DNA of 64,000 bases. It comes from Bacteroidota bacterium (GTDB lineage: Bacteria > Bacteroidota > Bacteroidia > Bacteroidales > JAGONC01). The position numbers and the translations under genes were made by a program. The notes beneath the pieces were generated by a model, which did not search any database, had not been told where the DNA came from, and was given only the letters and a program-made list of their open reading frames with translations. Positions 25,849-33,406 of the stretch are shown piece by piece. Position 1 is the stretch's first letter. Each line of letters begins with the position of its first letter. The stretch covers positions 62,001 to 126,000 of the forward strand of contig JAKLFC010000001.1 in assembly GCA_022711405.1 (NCBI GenBank), written 5' to 3'.

Positions 25849-26478
25849 CTACTCTCCTCTGTTATTTTTGACAAAATATGCGGCTTTTTCCAGGGATGTA
25901 ATCATATCATATTCTCCGAGATAGATCTTTTCTGATACGTTCAGGGGTGTAGGAGTATAATTGATGATTCCTCTGATACCCGCCTTTTCAAGCGTTTCCG
26001 CTACTGATGCAGCCACCTCCCCGGGAACGGTCAGTATCGCAATGGAAATATCCTGTTCCCTGATGACTGATTCCAGCTGCTCAATGGGATAACAGCGCAC
26101 TCCCGAAAAGACACACTTCACCTTCTCCGGATTTGTGTCAAAGGCTGCTGTGATCACCAGCTTCGTCCTTTTATCCTTAAAGTAACGGATAATGGCTCGT
26201 CCCAGGTTACCAACGCCCACAATGCACGCCCTGAGACCCTCTTCCGTATCAATGATCTTTCCGATGAGGCTTACCAGCTCCCTGACATCGTATCCTTTCC
26301 GCAGTGTGCCTGAATATCCTATCAGTATGATATCCCGTCTGACCTGAACAGGAGTGATATGGATCAATCCGGCGAGTTCGTGAGAGAATATGTGCATTTT
26401 ATTGTCGGCCAGACAAACAAGCAGTGCTCTTCTGTACTGACTCAGGCGTTCAACGGTTTTATCTGGTAGGTTCTTCAT
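25849..26478 (-). CDS. rex: Redox-sensing transcriptional repressor Rex
   Basis: A 209-residue dimeric repressor that binds DNA when NAD+ is bound and lets go when NADH rises. The winged-helix N-terminus has the recognition segment ITPVQVRRDIILIGYSG. The Rossmann domain has GVGNLG at residues 88-93 and AAFDTNPEKVK as the second NAD segment. The C-terminal helix ends in MITSLEKAAYFVKNNRGE. It is the last gene after hypA and hypB on the same strand but has its own promoter with a Rex-like box in the 98-base gap, so it probably represses itself. A second Rex-like site lies in the promoter of the hoxF operon. Confidence 0.94.
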   Translation of the reverse strand: MKNLPDKTVERLSQYRRALLVCLADNKMHIFSHELAGLIHITPVQVRRDIILIGYSGTLRKGYDVRELVSLIGKIIDTEEGLRACIVGVGNLGRAIIRYFKDKRTKLVITAAFDTNPEKVKCVFSGVRCYPIEQLESVIREQDISIAILTVPGEVAASVAETLEKAGIRGIINYTPTPLNVSEKIYLGEYDMITSLEKAAYFVKNNRGE

Positions 26479-26509
26479 TTAGGAATGACTTGGAAAAGAC
26501 GGAAATAAA

Positions 26510-26527
26510 CTGTTAATGAAATAACAA
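26510..26527 (-). promoter_or_regulatory. Rex-like operator at the rex promoter
   Basis: Read on the minus strand, TTGTTAT-TTCA-TTAACAG, an 18-bp inverted repeat matching 6 of 7 bases per arm of TTGTTAA-N4-TTAACAA, a known variant of the Rex box. It begins two bases after the -7 box and should cover the transcription start, so bound Rex would block initiation (autoregulation). Confidence 0.7.
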
Positions 26528-26529
26528 TA

Positions 26530-26561
26530 CAAAAGTAGCCTCAAAAAACCAGATAAAGCAA
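26530..26561 (-). promoter_or_regulatory. Promoter of rex (TTG-N21-TACTTTTG)
   Basis: The -33 element TTG is at 26559-26561 and the -7 element TACTTTTG (consensus TAnnTTTG) at 26530-26537 on the minus strand, with a 21-base spacer, the standard Bacteroidota spacing. The ATG of rex is 52 bases downstream of the -7 box. Confidence 0.65.
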
Positions 26562-26576
26562 ATTAAAAATAAAAAA

Positions 26577-27449
26577 TCAGGAAAGATTTTGCCTCAGCCA
26601 TTTGTACCAGTTCTCCAGCCCTTTTCCGGACTTTACCGACACCTCCATAAATTCAAGATGAGGGTTTACCTGCCTGGCGTAATCAATGGCTTTATCGATC
26701 TGAAAATCCACATAGGGAAGAAGGTCTGTCTTATTGATCACGCACAGATGTGATGTCCGGAACATATTGGGATATTTCAGGGGCTTATCCTCTCCCTCGG
26801 TAGTGCTCATGATGACGACACGCCTGGTTTCACCCAGGTCAAACAGGGAAGGACACACCAGGTTGCCAACGTTTTCAATAAGGAGCATCGAGTGATCGGA
26901 AGGATCCAGCTCTTTGACGGCCTTTTGGATCATGACCGCATCCAGGTGGCATCCGTTGCCCGTGTTGATCTGGATCACAGGGACACCGGTTTTATGGATC
27001 CGGTCAGCATCCAGCATGGTTTGCTGATCACCCTCGATAATGAAAAAGGCGATTTCCTGACGGAGGGCCAGAATGGTTTCTTCCAGCAGGCTTGTCTTAC
27101 CCGATCCCGGGGAACTGACCAGGTTAATGGCCGTGATATGCCGGGCTTCGAAAAAACCCCTGTTGCGTTCGGCGAGCAGGTTGTTTTTTGCCAGGAGGTC
27201 CTGACCGATCATGATTTGTGTTCCATGGGGGTGTTCGTGGGAGGCATCATGGAATTGATGGGCATGGCCTGCGTCCTGTCCGGCTTCATGGAGATGAGGG
27301 TGCTCATGCGAATGTTCGTGGGTATGTGAATGTGCTACATCCCCATGTGAATGAGTATGCTCATGGGCATGTGTATGGGTGGAGGGATTCTGGGGTTTTT
27401 GGATCCGGAAGGATTGGTCAGGCTGGCCGCAGCCACAGGTATCACACAT
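26577..27449 (-). CDS. hypB: Hydrogenase nickel-incorporation GTPase HypB
   Basis: A 290-residue GTPase that, with HypA, inserts nickel into the [NiFe] hydrogenase large subunit. It begins MCDTCGCG, the N-terminal CxxCGC high-affinity nickel site. Residues 25-75 form a histidine-rich store with over 20 His (HTHAHEHTHSHG and similar). The G-domain has Walker A SSPGSGKTSL at 112-121, and the metal site in NTGNGCHLDA; NKTDLLPYVDF is the guanine-specificity motif. The His-rich part suggests nickel storage as well as delivery. It lies 36 bases after hypA and before rex. Confidence 0.95.
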   Translation of the reverse strand: MCDTCGCGQPDQSFRIQKPQNPSTHTHAHEHTHSHGDVAHSHTHEHSHEHPHLHEAGQDAGHAHQFHDASHEHPHGTQIMIGQDLLAKNNLLAERNRGFFEARHITAINLVSSPGSGKTSLLEETILALRQEIAFFIIEGDQQTMLDADRIHKTGVPVIQINTGNGCHLDAVMIQKAVKELDPSDHSMLLIENVGNLVCPSLFDLGETRRVVIMSTTEGEDKPLKYPNMFRTSHLCVINKTDLLPYVDFQIDKAIDYARQVNPHLEFMEVSVKSGKGLENWYKWLRQNLS

Positions 27450-27485
27450 AATCGTTGATTTTTTTACAAAAGTAATGATTTTATC

Positions 27486-27827
27486 CTATTCCAGTATGAA
27501 TGACCGGAACCTTAGCTCGCCTCCGCTGACCAGTCGTGTATCAAAGGACTGACAGTGGGGACAGCTTGTAAACAGGTCCCCAACTGGAAAGGAAAGACCG
27601 CACCGATTGCAGCTGGCCGTGGCTTCAACCGGATGAATATCGATCTTCGCATGCTCCAGAACAGTTCCCTTTACAGAAACCTCAAGCGCAAACTGCAGGG
27701 CGTCGACGACCACACCCGACAGGGTTCCCACTTCCAGTTCGACCGACTGAATGGCCCCGCCGCCGGCTTTGTCCTTTTCCTCGGCCGCTATTTCAATGAT
27801 GTTCATGGCTATCGACAGCTCGTGCAT
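27486..27827 (-). CDS. hypA: Hydrogenase nickel metallochaperone HypA
   Basis: A 113-residue nickel chaperone. It begins MHELSIA, the invariant Met-His-Glu nickel site, and has a four-cysteine zinc site CNRCGLSF...CPHC near residues 75-95. It acts with HypB in loading nickel into the hydrogenase large-subunit precursor. It is the first gene of a hypA-hypB(-rex) unit, and divergent from a zinc-ribbon protein gene. A possible -7 box lies 42 bases upstream. Confidence 0.95.
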   Translation of the reverse strand: MHELSIAMNIIEIAAEEKDKAGGGAIQSVELEVGTLSGVVVDALQFALEVSVKGTVLEHAKIDIHPVEATASCNRCGLSFPVGDLFTSCPHCQSFDTRLVSGGELRFRSFILE

Positions 27828-27868
27828 CTCTGTGAAACATCGTTTATGATCATGGATCTTCGGAAGGC

Positions 27869-27876
27869 CAAAATTA
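27869..27876 (-). promoter_or_regulatory. -7 box (TAATTTTG) candidate for hypA
   Basis: A TAnnTTTG match on the minus strand, 42 bases before hypA. The nearest TTG is 24 bases further up, a little beyond the normal spacing. No Rex-like or NikR-like box was seen here. Confidence 0.4.
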
Positions 27877-27973
27877 GCAATAAGGACATCATGATGAAAA
27901 CAATGTCCATTCCGCTACTTATTTTAAATTATTCTAAATAATGAATGGATCAGGAACATCGTATTAAAAAACC

Positions 27974-27981
27974 TATATTTG
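27974..27981 (+). promoter_or_regulatory. -7 box (TATATTTG) candidate for the zinc-ribbon gene
   Basis: A TAnnTTTG match 47 bases before the ATG at 28028; no -33 TTG was found at the right distance. Confidence 0.4.
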
Positions 27982-28027
27982 TATTTCCTGTATATCTTCG
28001 GAAGTCTAACTTTATTATTTTCGAGTC

Positions 28028-28432
28028 ATGGATAAGATCATATCATTTAACGTGAAATGTCCCAATTGCCATCGTTCCTTGATGGATCACGAACATCCTC
28101 TGCATGATCTGCCAAGCATCAAGCTCAACATTGAGATCGCATCCCACAGGGGTGTTATCCGGCTATGTTCCATTTATGGATGTTACGATCATGAGGCGGA
28201 TATTCAGATCCCTGAACGTGAGATAGCCAGGTTTCACTGCCCGCATTGCAACAAGCAATTGATCGCACAGGAGATCTGCAGTGCGTGTGATGCCCCGATG
28301 GTGCCGTTTCTGCTGGATATCGGAGGGAGGGTAAGCATTTGTTCCAGAAGCGGTTGCAAGAAACATTACGTCGCTTTTGAGGACATTGCCGACGCCATCA
28401 ATAAATTTTACAAGGAATACGGGTACCATTGA
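28028..28432 (+). CDS. Ten-cysteine zinc-ribbon protein of unknown function
   Basis: A 134-residue soluble protein with five cysteine pairs: CPNC at about 10, CSIYGC at about 47, CPHC near 73, CSAC near 86 and CSRSGC near 103. Two pairs are CxxC knuckles of a classic ribbon; two are C-x4-C with a following His (GCYDH, GCKKHY). It probably binds two or more metal ions. The gene sits inside the hydrogenase maturation region, divergent from hypA and convergent with hypE, so a role in hydrogenase assembly or nickel handling is possible but unproven. I do not recognise a named family. Confidence 0.7.
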   Translation: MDKIISFNVKCPNCHRSLMDHEHPLHDLPSIKLNIEIASHRGVIRLCSIYGCYDHEADIQIPEREIARFHCPHCNKQLIAQEICSACDAPMVPFLLDIGGRVSICSRSGCKKHYVAFEDIADAINKFYKEYGYH

Positions 28433-28489
28433 TCGTTCCTGATCACCTGAAAGGCCTTCAGACCTTTCAGGATCCGTTTCCCCATCCCC

Positions 28490-29503
28490 TCAGCAGATCC
28501 TTGGCAACTGTTCGCCGGCAAGCATGTCAAGTATTCTTTTTCCCCCGATGGAAGTATTCATCCAAACCTGTCCACGGTGATGATCCACGATCTGGCCTAC
28601 GATGGCAGAGTGTGTTCCCAGGGGGTGCTGCTTCAAACCTGCCACAACGGACTCTGCTTTAGCTTTTGGAACCACGGCAATGAATTTTCCTTCATTTGCC
28701 ACGTACATCGGGTCAAAGCCCAGCAGTTCACATAATCCTCTCGTGGCTTCCCTTACCGGTATGGCCGATTCATCCGTTTCCACACCAAATGGCCTGTTCT
28801 CAGCCAGCTCCGACAGTACGGTTGCCAGGCCTCCACGGGTGGCATCCCGCATGAACCGCACCTCCGGACATATATCTTTGAGGGATTGTATAATATGGTT
28901 CAAACAGGCACAATCAGACTGAATATTGGTCCTGAAGTGTTTCAGTTCCCTGGCAGCGAGTACCGCCATGCCATGATCCGCCACCGGGCCGTTGATGATG
29001 ATCCTGTCGCCGGGCTCGATGGTACTTCCTTCGCTGACGGAAAGGTAGCGATCTTCCATCCAGCCGATCCCTGAAGTGGTAATGAAAATCTTATCGCATT
29101 TTCCGCGGTTGACGATCTTTGTGTCTCCGGCAACAATTTGTATGTCAGCCTTTTTGGCTTCCATGGCCATCGATTCCACAATTTTTTCCAGGTCACTGAA
29201 CGGTAATCCCTCCTCAATGATAAAGGAAGCTGTCAGGTAGGCGGGTGTGGCGCCGGATACAGCCAGATCGTTGACAGTCCCCGCAATGGACAGTTTACCG
29301 ATGTCACCGCCCGGAAAAAAGATGGGATCCACCACGAAGGAATCGGTAGTGAGCGCCAGATGATGATAGGCTGATGGCAGAACAGCCGAGTCGGTCTGAT
29401 GGTTCAGAACTGGATTGGTGAACCAGGTGAAAAACAGTTCCCTGATCAGTGACTGGGACAATTTTCCGCCACTGCCATGTCCAAGAAGAATTTTTTTATC
29501 CAT
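28490..29503 (-). CDS. hypE: Hydrogenase maturation factor HypE
   Basis: Dehydrates the carbamoyl group received from HypF to give the cyanide ligand of the [NiFe] centre. The ATG at 29503 (MDKKILLGHGSGGKLS) is the normal start and gives 337 residues; the upstream in-frame extension lies within hypD. It has the AIR-synthase-like fold (GDTKIVNRG, MRDATRGGLATVLSEL) and ends with PRIC, the invariant C-terminal cysteine that carries the thiocarbamate/thiocyanate. It overlaps the end of hypD by 8 bases and is last in the order hypF-hypC-hypD-hypE. Confidence 0.95.
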   Translation of the reverse strand: MDKKILLGHGSGGKLSQSLIRELFFTWFTNPVLNHQTDSAVLPSAYHHLALTTDSFVVDPIFFPGGDIGKLSIAGTVNDLAVSGATPAYLTASFIIEEGLPFSDLEKIVESMAMEAKKADIQIVAGDTKIVNRGKCDKIFITTSGIGWMEDRYLSVSEGSTIEPGDRIIINGPVADHGMAVLAARELKHFRTNIQSDCACLNHIIQSLKDICPEVRFMRDATRGGLATVLSELAENRPFGVETDESAIPVREATRGLCELLGFDPMYVANEGKFIAVVPKAKAESVVAGLKQHPLGTHSAIVGQIVDHHRGQVWMNTSIGGKRILDMLAGEQLPRIC

Positions 29504-30581
29504 GACGATGATAACGGTACCAGGCATGACAGGTTCCTTCGTTGCTTACCATGCAGGCACCGGCAGGATCTGAAGGAGTGCAGGCCTTTGCAAATAATTT
29601 ACATTCGTCGGGTTGTTTTAATCCCTTCAGGATATCTCCACAAATGCAACCCTTTTCGTCCCTGGTTTCTTCCACTCTGACAGCAATTTCATTTTCGGCG
29701 TCAAAATGCTGAAAAGCTGGTCTCAGTCTGAGCCCGCTCCCGGGAAGCACTCCCAGTCCCCTCCACCAGTCATCCTGCGGTTCGAAAATTTCATCCAGCA
29801 CCTGAAGGGCTTTAGGATTACCTTCAGGCCTCACCGCCCTTTTGTATTGGATTTCCACCCCGGGCTTTCTGTTTTCCACCTGTTGCACCAGCATGAGCAC
29901 CGATTGCAGCAGATCAGCGGGTTCGAAACCGGAAACCACGCATCCGACACCATATCGTTGCGGGAATTCTTCGTACATGGCTGTGCCGGTTATGGTGCTC
30001 ACATGGCCGGGAGCGATGAATCCCGAGATTGCAATCCCTTCATGGATCAGGGCCTTCATCGCAGGGGGCATGACCTTGTGGGAACTGTAAAGAAAAAAGT
30101 TCGGGATATGCATTTCCGACGCTCTTTTTATTCCAGCTGCGGAACCCGGAGATGTGGTTTCAAAACCAATCCCGAGAAAGATCACCTTTTTATCCGGATT
30201 TTCCATGGCTACCTGCAGGGCATCAAGAACCGAGTACACGATGCGAATATCTGCGCCGCTGGCCTTTTCTTTTTCAAGCGATGAAGTGGATCCCGGTACA
30301 CGGATCAGGTCGCCGAAGGTGGTGATAATGATATCTTTCAATCGTGAATAGGCAATGGCTTTATCAATGAACTGTCTTCCGGTGACACACACCGGGCAGC
30401 CGGGGCCGGAAACCAGCTCTACGGTTTCTGGAAGCAGAGAGGGAATTCCAAATTTTTGGATCGACATGGTATGCCCGCCGCAAACTTCCATCAGTCGAAC
30501 AGGAACCTTCGAGACATCCCTGATCCTTTGAACCAGGTGATCCACCAGCCCCCTGTCCCTGTATTCATCCATGTATTTCAT
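29496..30581 (-). CDS. hypD: Hydrogenase maturation factor HypD
   Basis: A 361-residue [4Fe-4S] protein that, in complex with HypC, assembles the Fe(CN)2CO group. Conserved parts seen: MEVCGGHTMSIQKFG, SGPGCPVCVTG (active cysteines), GFETTSP, GFIAPGHVSTI, and the C-terminal cluster ligands in CICGDILKGL, ACTP and CMVSNEGTC. Start and stop overlap hypC and hypE (TGATG with hypC, 8 bases with hypE), so the three are translated together. Confidence 0.95.
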   Translation of the reverse strand: MKYMDEYRDRGLVDHLVQRIRDVSKVPVRLMEVCGGHTMSIQKFGIPSLLPETVELVSGPGCPVCVTGRQFIDKAIAYSRLKDIIITTFGDLIRVPGSTSSLEKEKASGADIRIVYSVLDALQVAMENPDKKVIFLGIGFETTSPGSAAGIKRASEMHIPNFFLYSSHKVMPPAMKALIHEGIAISGFIAPGHVSTITGTAMYEEFPQRYGVGCVVSGFEPADLLQSVLMLVQQVENRKPGVEIQYKRAVRPEGNPKALQVLDEIFEPQDDWWRGLGVLPGSGLRLRPAFQHFDAENEIAVRVEETRDEKGCICGDILKGLKQPDECKLFAKACTPSDPAGACMVSNEGTCHAWYRYHRHG

Positions 30582-30844
30582 CAGAGGATTCGTTTGCCGG
30601 TTGTCGATTCTTCCTCATCCAAACGCCGGTTCAGTTCTATGAACTCTTCAAAGACTTTTAATGAGGCCTCGGCTTCTTTTATGTCGAGCTTTTGTATGGC
30701 AAATCCCGTATGCAACAGAATATAGTCGCCCACCTCCACATTTTCAATGATCTGAAGGCTGGCCCTGTATTCTGTGCCACCCACCGACACAGTGGCCATA
30801 TCGCCATCAATGGAGATCACTTTTGCGGGTATGCTCAGGCACAT
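30581..30844 (-). CDS. hypC: Hydrogenase maturation chaperone HypC
   Basis: An 87-residue chaperone that carries the Fe(CN)2CO unit with HypD and holds the large-subunit precursor. It begins MCLSIPAKVISIDGD; Cys2 is the essential ligand after Met removal. The rest has the beta-barrel pattern (VGDYILLHTGFAIQKLD). It lies 83 bases after hypF, with a -7-like TAGTTTTG in that gap, so hypCDE may also be expressed on its own. Confidence 0.95.
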   Translation of the reverse strand: MCLSIPAKVISIDGDMATVSVGGTEYRASLQIIENVEVGDYILLHTGFAIQKLDIKEAEASLKVFEEFIELNRRLDEEESTTGKRIL

Positions 30845-30927
30845 GATTGCAATTTTTTGATGTGGGTTGCAAAACTAACGAATATTTCAATGCTGAACCT
30901 TCCATCTTCCCTCAACGCATGAATGAT

Positions 30928-33192
30928 TTAAACGTTTGATCCGATCATTCGCCTCTTTGCTGCCACAGCCAGCTGGCCCAGCGCAATTCCCCCGTCATTG
31001 GCCGGCACCCGGCGGTTGCTGTAAACCTCAAAGCCGTTCTGATGCAGACGATTCTCGAGTCGGGACAGGAGAAAACGGTTCTGGAAGCTGCCGCCCGAAA
31101 GGGCGACTTTATGGATGGCGCTGTCGCTGCGCATCCTGGTAACTACTTGCAGGGAAGATTCGACGACGGTGTTGTGAAATTTGGCTGAAATGACAGAGGA
31201 GGAGATGCCCTTTACCATGTCCTTTACCATTGCTTCGATCATGGATTCGAAATGGATGGTCTGATCCATCACAACTTCGTAGTATTCTTTGATCTGCCCG
31301 TCCGTAGCCGCCTCCAGCCGCATGGGCGCTTCTGCATGAAAGCCTGCAACGGTGCAGAGCCCAGTCAGTGCCGATACGGCATCAAACAGGCGTCCTGCAC
31401 TGGAGGTGAGCGGACAATTGATCCGTTTTTCAATGGCGGCAAGCACAAGGTCCAGGATTTCTGACGGAATATGCCGCAGGAATGGCAGATCCAATTCCAT
31501 AAAGGTACGGCCGAAGGTACAGTAGAGATACGAAACAGCCATGCGCCAAGGTTCCTCCGTAGCGCGGTCGCCACCGGGCATGGGCACGTAATCAAAATGA
31601 GTATAGCGCTGATAGTTATCCAGACCGCAGATGAGGAACTCCCCTCCCCAGATGTGACCGTCATCCCCGTAACCCACTCCATCGAAGGCGACACCAATCA
31701 CCGGTTCATCCAGGCCATGTTCGGCCAGGCATGAGGCGATGTGTGCATGATGATGCTGAATCCCTGTCACAGGTATCCCAAGCTCATGTGCAAACCTTGA
31801 TGACAAATAATCAGGATGCAGGTCCGCCGCCGCAACGTCAGGGGTAAAGCGGAACATCCTGCTGAAGTGCTCCGCGGATTCACGGTAGAACGAATAGGTT
31901 TCCATATTCTTCAGGTCCCCGATGTGCTGGCTGAGATATGCCTGATGGTCTTTGCCGATGCAAAAGCAGTTCACCAGTTCGGCTCCGGAGGCAAATATAC
32001 CGTCGACGGGAAGGCTCAGCCTGACAGGAGCAGGTACATACCCCCGCGACCTGCGGATCAGCCTTTCGGCGCCATTGACCACCATGGTTACTGAATCATC
32101 CGTTCGGTTATAGATCTCCCTGTTGTAGATCAGAATGGCGTCTGTACTATGGCTCAATTGTTCGATTGTCCGATTGTTGTCGATCAGGATGGGCTCGTCC
32201 GACAGATTGCCGCTGGTCAGTACGATCACGTTCAGTTTCAGCCTTTCGAACAACAGGTAATGAAAAGGCATGTACGGCAACATGATTCCGACCGTGTCGA
32301 AACCTACGCTTACATCTGGAGCCAGTTTTGCCCGTTCACGAAGCAGGACGATGGGCCTTCGCCAGGACGACAGCAGCTTCTCTTCTTCGGTATCCAGATG
32401 TGCATATTCTCTGGCAGCCTCAAGGGAAGCACACATGACGGCAAAGGGTTTTCCCTCGCGTTTTTTCAGTGCCCGTAGTCTGCTGACTGTTTGCTGGTTG
32501 GTGGCATCACAGGCAATGAAAAATCCCCCCATTCCTTTGATGGTCACTATTCTGCCGTTTTCTAAAAGAAAGCAGATCCTGACCAGGATCTGCTGAAGGT
32601 CATGGATTGATTTTCCATCTTCCAGTAATTCATAGGAGGGACCACAGTTGTTGCAGGCAACGGGCTGGGCATGGAACCTGCGGTCCAGTACGGAAGAGTA
32701 TTCCGTATGACATTCATCGCACATAACGAAAGGTTCCATCGAGGTCTTTTCGCGGTCATACGGCAGGTCGCGGATGATGGTGAACCGGGGTCCGCAGTTG
32801 GTGCAGTTGATGAATGGATAATCCATCCTGTGAGGCTGGTGCTTCATATCTTCCAGGCAGTCATTACAGACGGCTATGTCAGGGCTGATCTCTGTGATGT
32901 CATCGGATATATTCCTGCTCTTTATGATCCGGAAATCGTCAATGACTTCCGGGCTTACTTCTTTAAATTCAATGGAAAAAATTTCGGATGCCTCAGGAGC
33001 TTCCTTACGGATGCAGTTGATAAAGTCATTCAATGCACTGCCGGTACAGGTCACCCTGATCCAGACCCCGTCGTTCCTGTTCTCCACCCATCCTTTCATT
33101 CGCATCTCTTTCGCTAAGCGATAGATGAAGGGTCTGAATCCCACTCCCTGTACGAGGCCGCGAATGTGTATGTCGTAGGTGGCTGGGTTCAT
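30928..33192 (-). CDS. hypF: Carbamoyltransferase HypF
   Basis: A 754-residue enzyme that makes the CN precursor from carbamoyl phosphate. Domains in order: acylphosphatase (RGLVQGVGFRPFIYRLA, about 8-95), double zinc finger (CNDC, CTNC, CDEC, CNNC, about 105-185), YrdC-like domain (ITIKGMGGFFIACDA, about 215-380), and the Kae1-like C-terminal domain with HHHAH and VGVAFDGVGYGDDGHIWGGE. All expected parts are present. It is first in hypFCDE and divergent from hoxF; the 214-base gap holds the hox promoter and a purine-rich repeat immediately upstream of the hypF start. Confidence 0.96.
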   Translation of the reverse strand: MNPATYDIHIRGLVQGVGFRPFIYRLAKEMRMKGWVENRNDGVWIRVTCTGSALNDFINCIRKEAPEASEIFSIEFKEVSPEVIDDFRIIKSRNISDDITEISPDIAVCNDCLEDMKHQPHRMDYPFINCTNCGPRFTIIRDLPYDREKTSMEPFVMCDECHTEYSSVLDRRFHAQPVACNNCGPSYELLEDGKSIHDLQQILVRICFLLENGRIVTIKGMGGFFIACDATNQQTVSRLRALKKREGKPFAVMCASLEAAREYAHLDTEEEKLLSSWRRPIVLLRERAKLAPDVSVGFDTVGIMLPYMPFHYLLFERLKLNVIVLTSGNLSDEPILIDNNRTIEQLSHSTDAILIYNREIYNRTDDSVTMVVNGAERLIRRSRGYVPAPVRLSLPVDGIFASGAELVNCFCIGKDHQAYLSQHIGDLKNMETYSFYRESAEHFSRMFRFTPDVAAADLHPDYLSSRFAHELGIPVTGIQHHHAHIASCLAEHGLDEPVIGVAFDGVGYGDDGHIWGGEFLICGLDNYQRYTHFDYVPMPGGDRATEEPWRMAVSYLYCTFGRTFMELDLPFLRHIPSEILDLVLAAIEKRINCPLTSSAGRLFDAVSALTGLCTVAGFHAEAPMRLEAATDGQIKEYYEVVMDQTIHFESMIEAMVKDMVKGISSSVISAKFHNTVVESSLQVVTRMRSDSAIHKVALSGGSFQNRFLLSRLENRLHQNGFEVYSNRRVPANDGGIALGQLAVAAKRRMIGSNV

Positions 33193-33236
33193 GAGAAGAA
33201 AAAGGGATAAGGGAAAAGGAATAAGGGTTAAGGCAA
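33193..33236. repeat. Low-complexity purine tract in the hypF leader
   Basis: On the + strand, repeated AAGGGATAAGG-like words (aagggataagggaaaaggaa, then taagggttaagg) directly abut the hypF start. The hypF mRNA leader is therefore pyrimidine-rich and has no Shine-Dalgarno sequence. Length variation between strains would be expected. Confidence 0.55.
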
Positions 33237-33315
33237 TTTAGATTTTAGAATGCGAAAGTAGTAAAAAGTCGTATGGCAGGTTAATTTGAAATCGTTCTAA
33301 ATTCAGATCATCCTC

Positions 33316-33344
33316 TTGTTGTGAATGAATTCATTATAAATTTG
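33316..33344 (+). promoter_or_regulatory. Promoter of the hoxFUYHW operon (TTG-N18-TAAATTTG)
   Basis: The -33 TTG is at 33316-33318 and the -7 box TAAATTTG at 33337-33344, with an 18-base spacer close to the 19-21 usual in Bacteroidota. The ATG of hoxF follows 62 bases after the -7 box. Confidence 0.6.
33319..33336 (+). promoter_or_regulatory. Rex-like operator filling the hox promoter spacer
   Basis: TTGTGAA-TGAA-TTCATTA: the left arm matches the Rex consensus TTGTGAA-N4-TTCACAA in 7 of 7 bases, the right arm in 5 of 7. It occupies exactly the bases between the -33 and -7 boxes, so bound Rex would exclude RNA polymerase. It shares 12 of 18 positions, including the central TGAA, with the site at rex (26510-26527). 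Confidence 0.7.
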
Positions 33345-33406
33345 CCTTGTTAATCCAATAACAATAATTTAAGGAAATTTTCCGAAAAATCTATAAATCA
33401 ACGGGT

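Noticed and set aside
27828..28027. Rex or NikR operator between hypA and the zinc-ribbon gene
   Set aside because: Both strands were read; no inverted repeat close to either motif was found.
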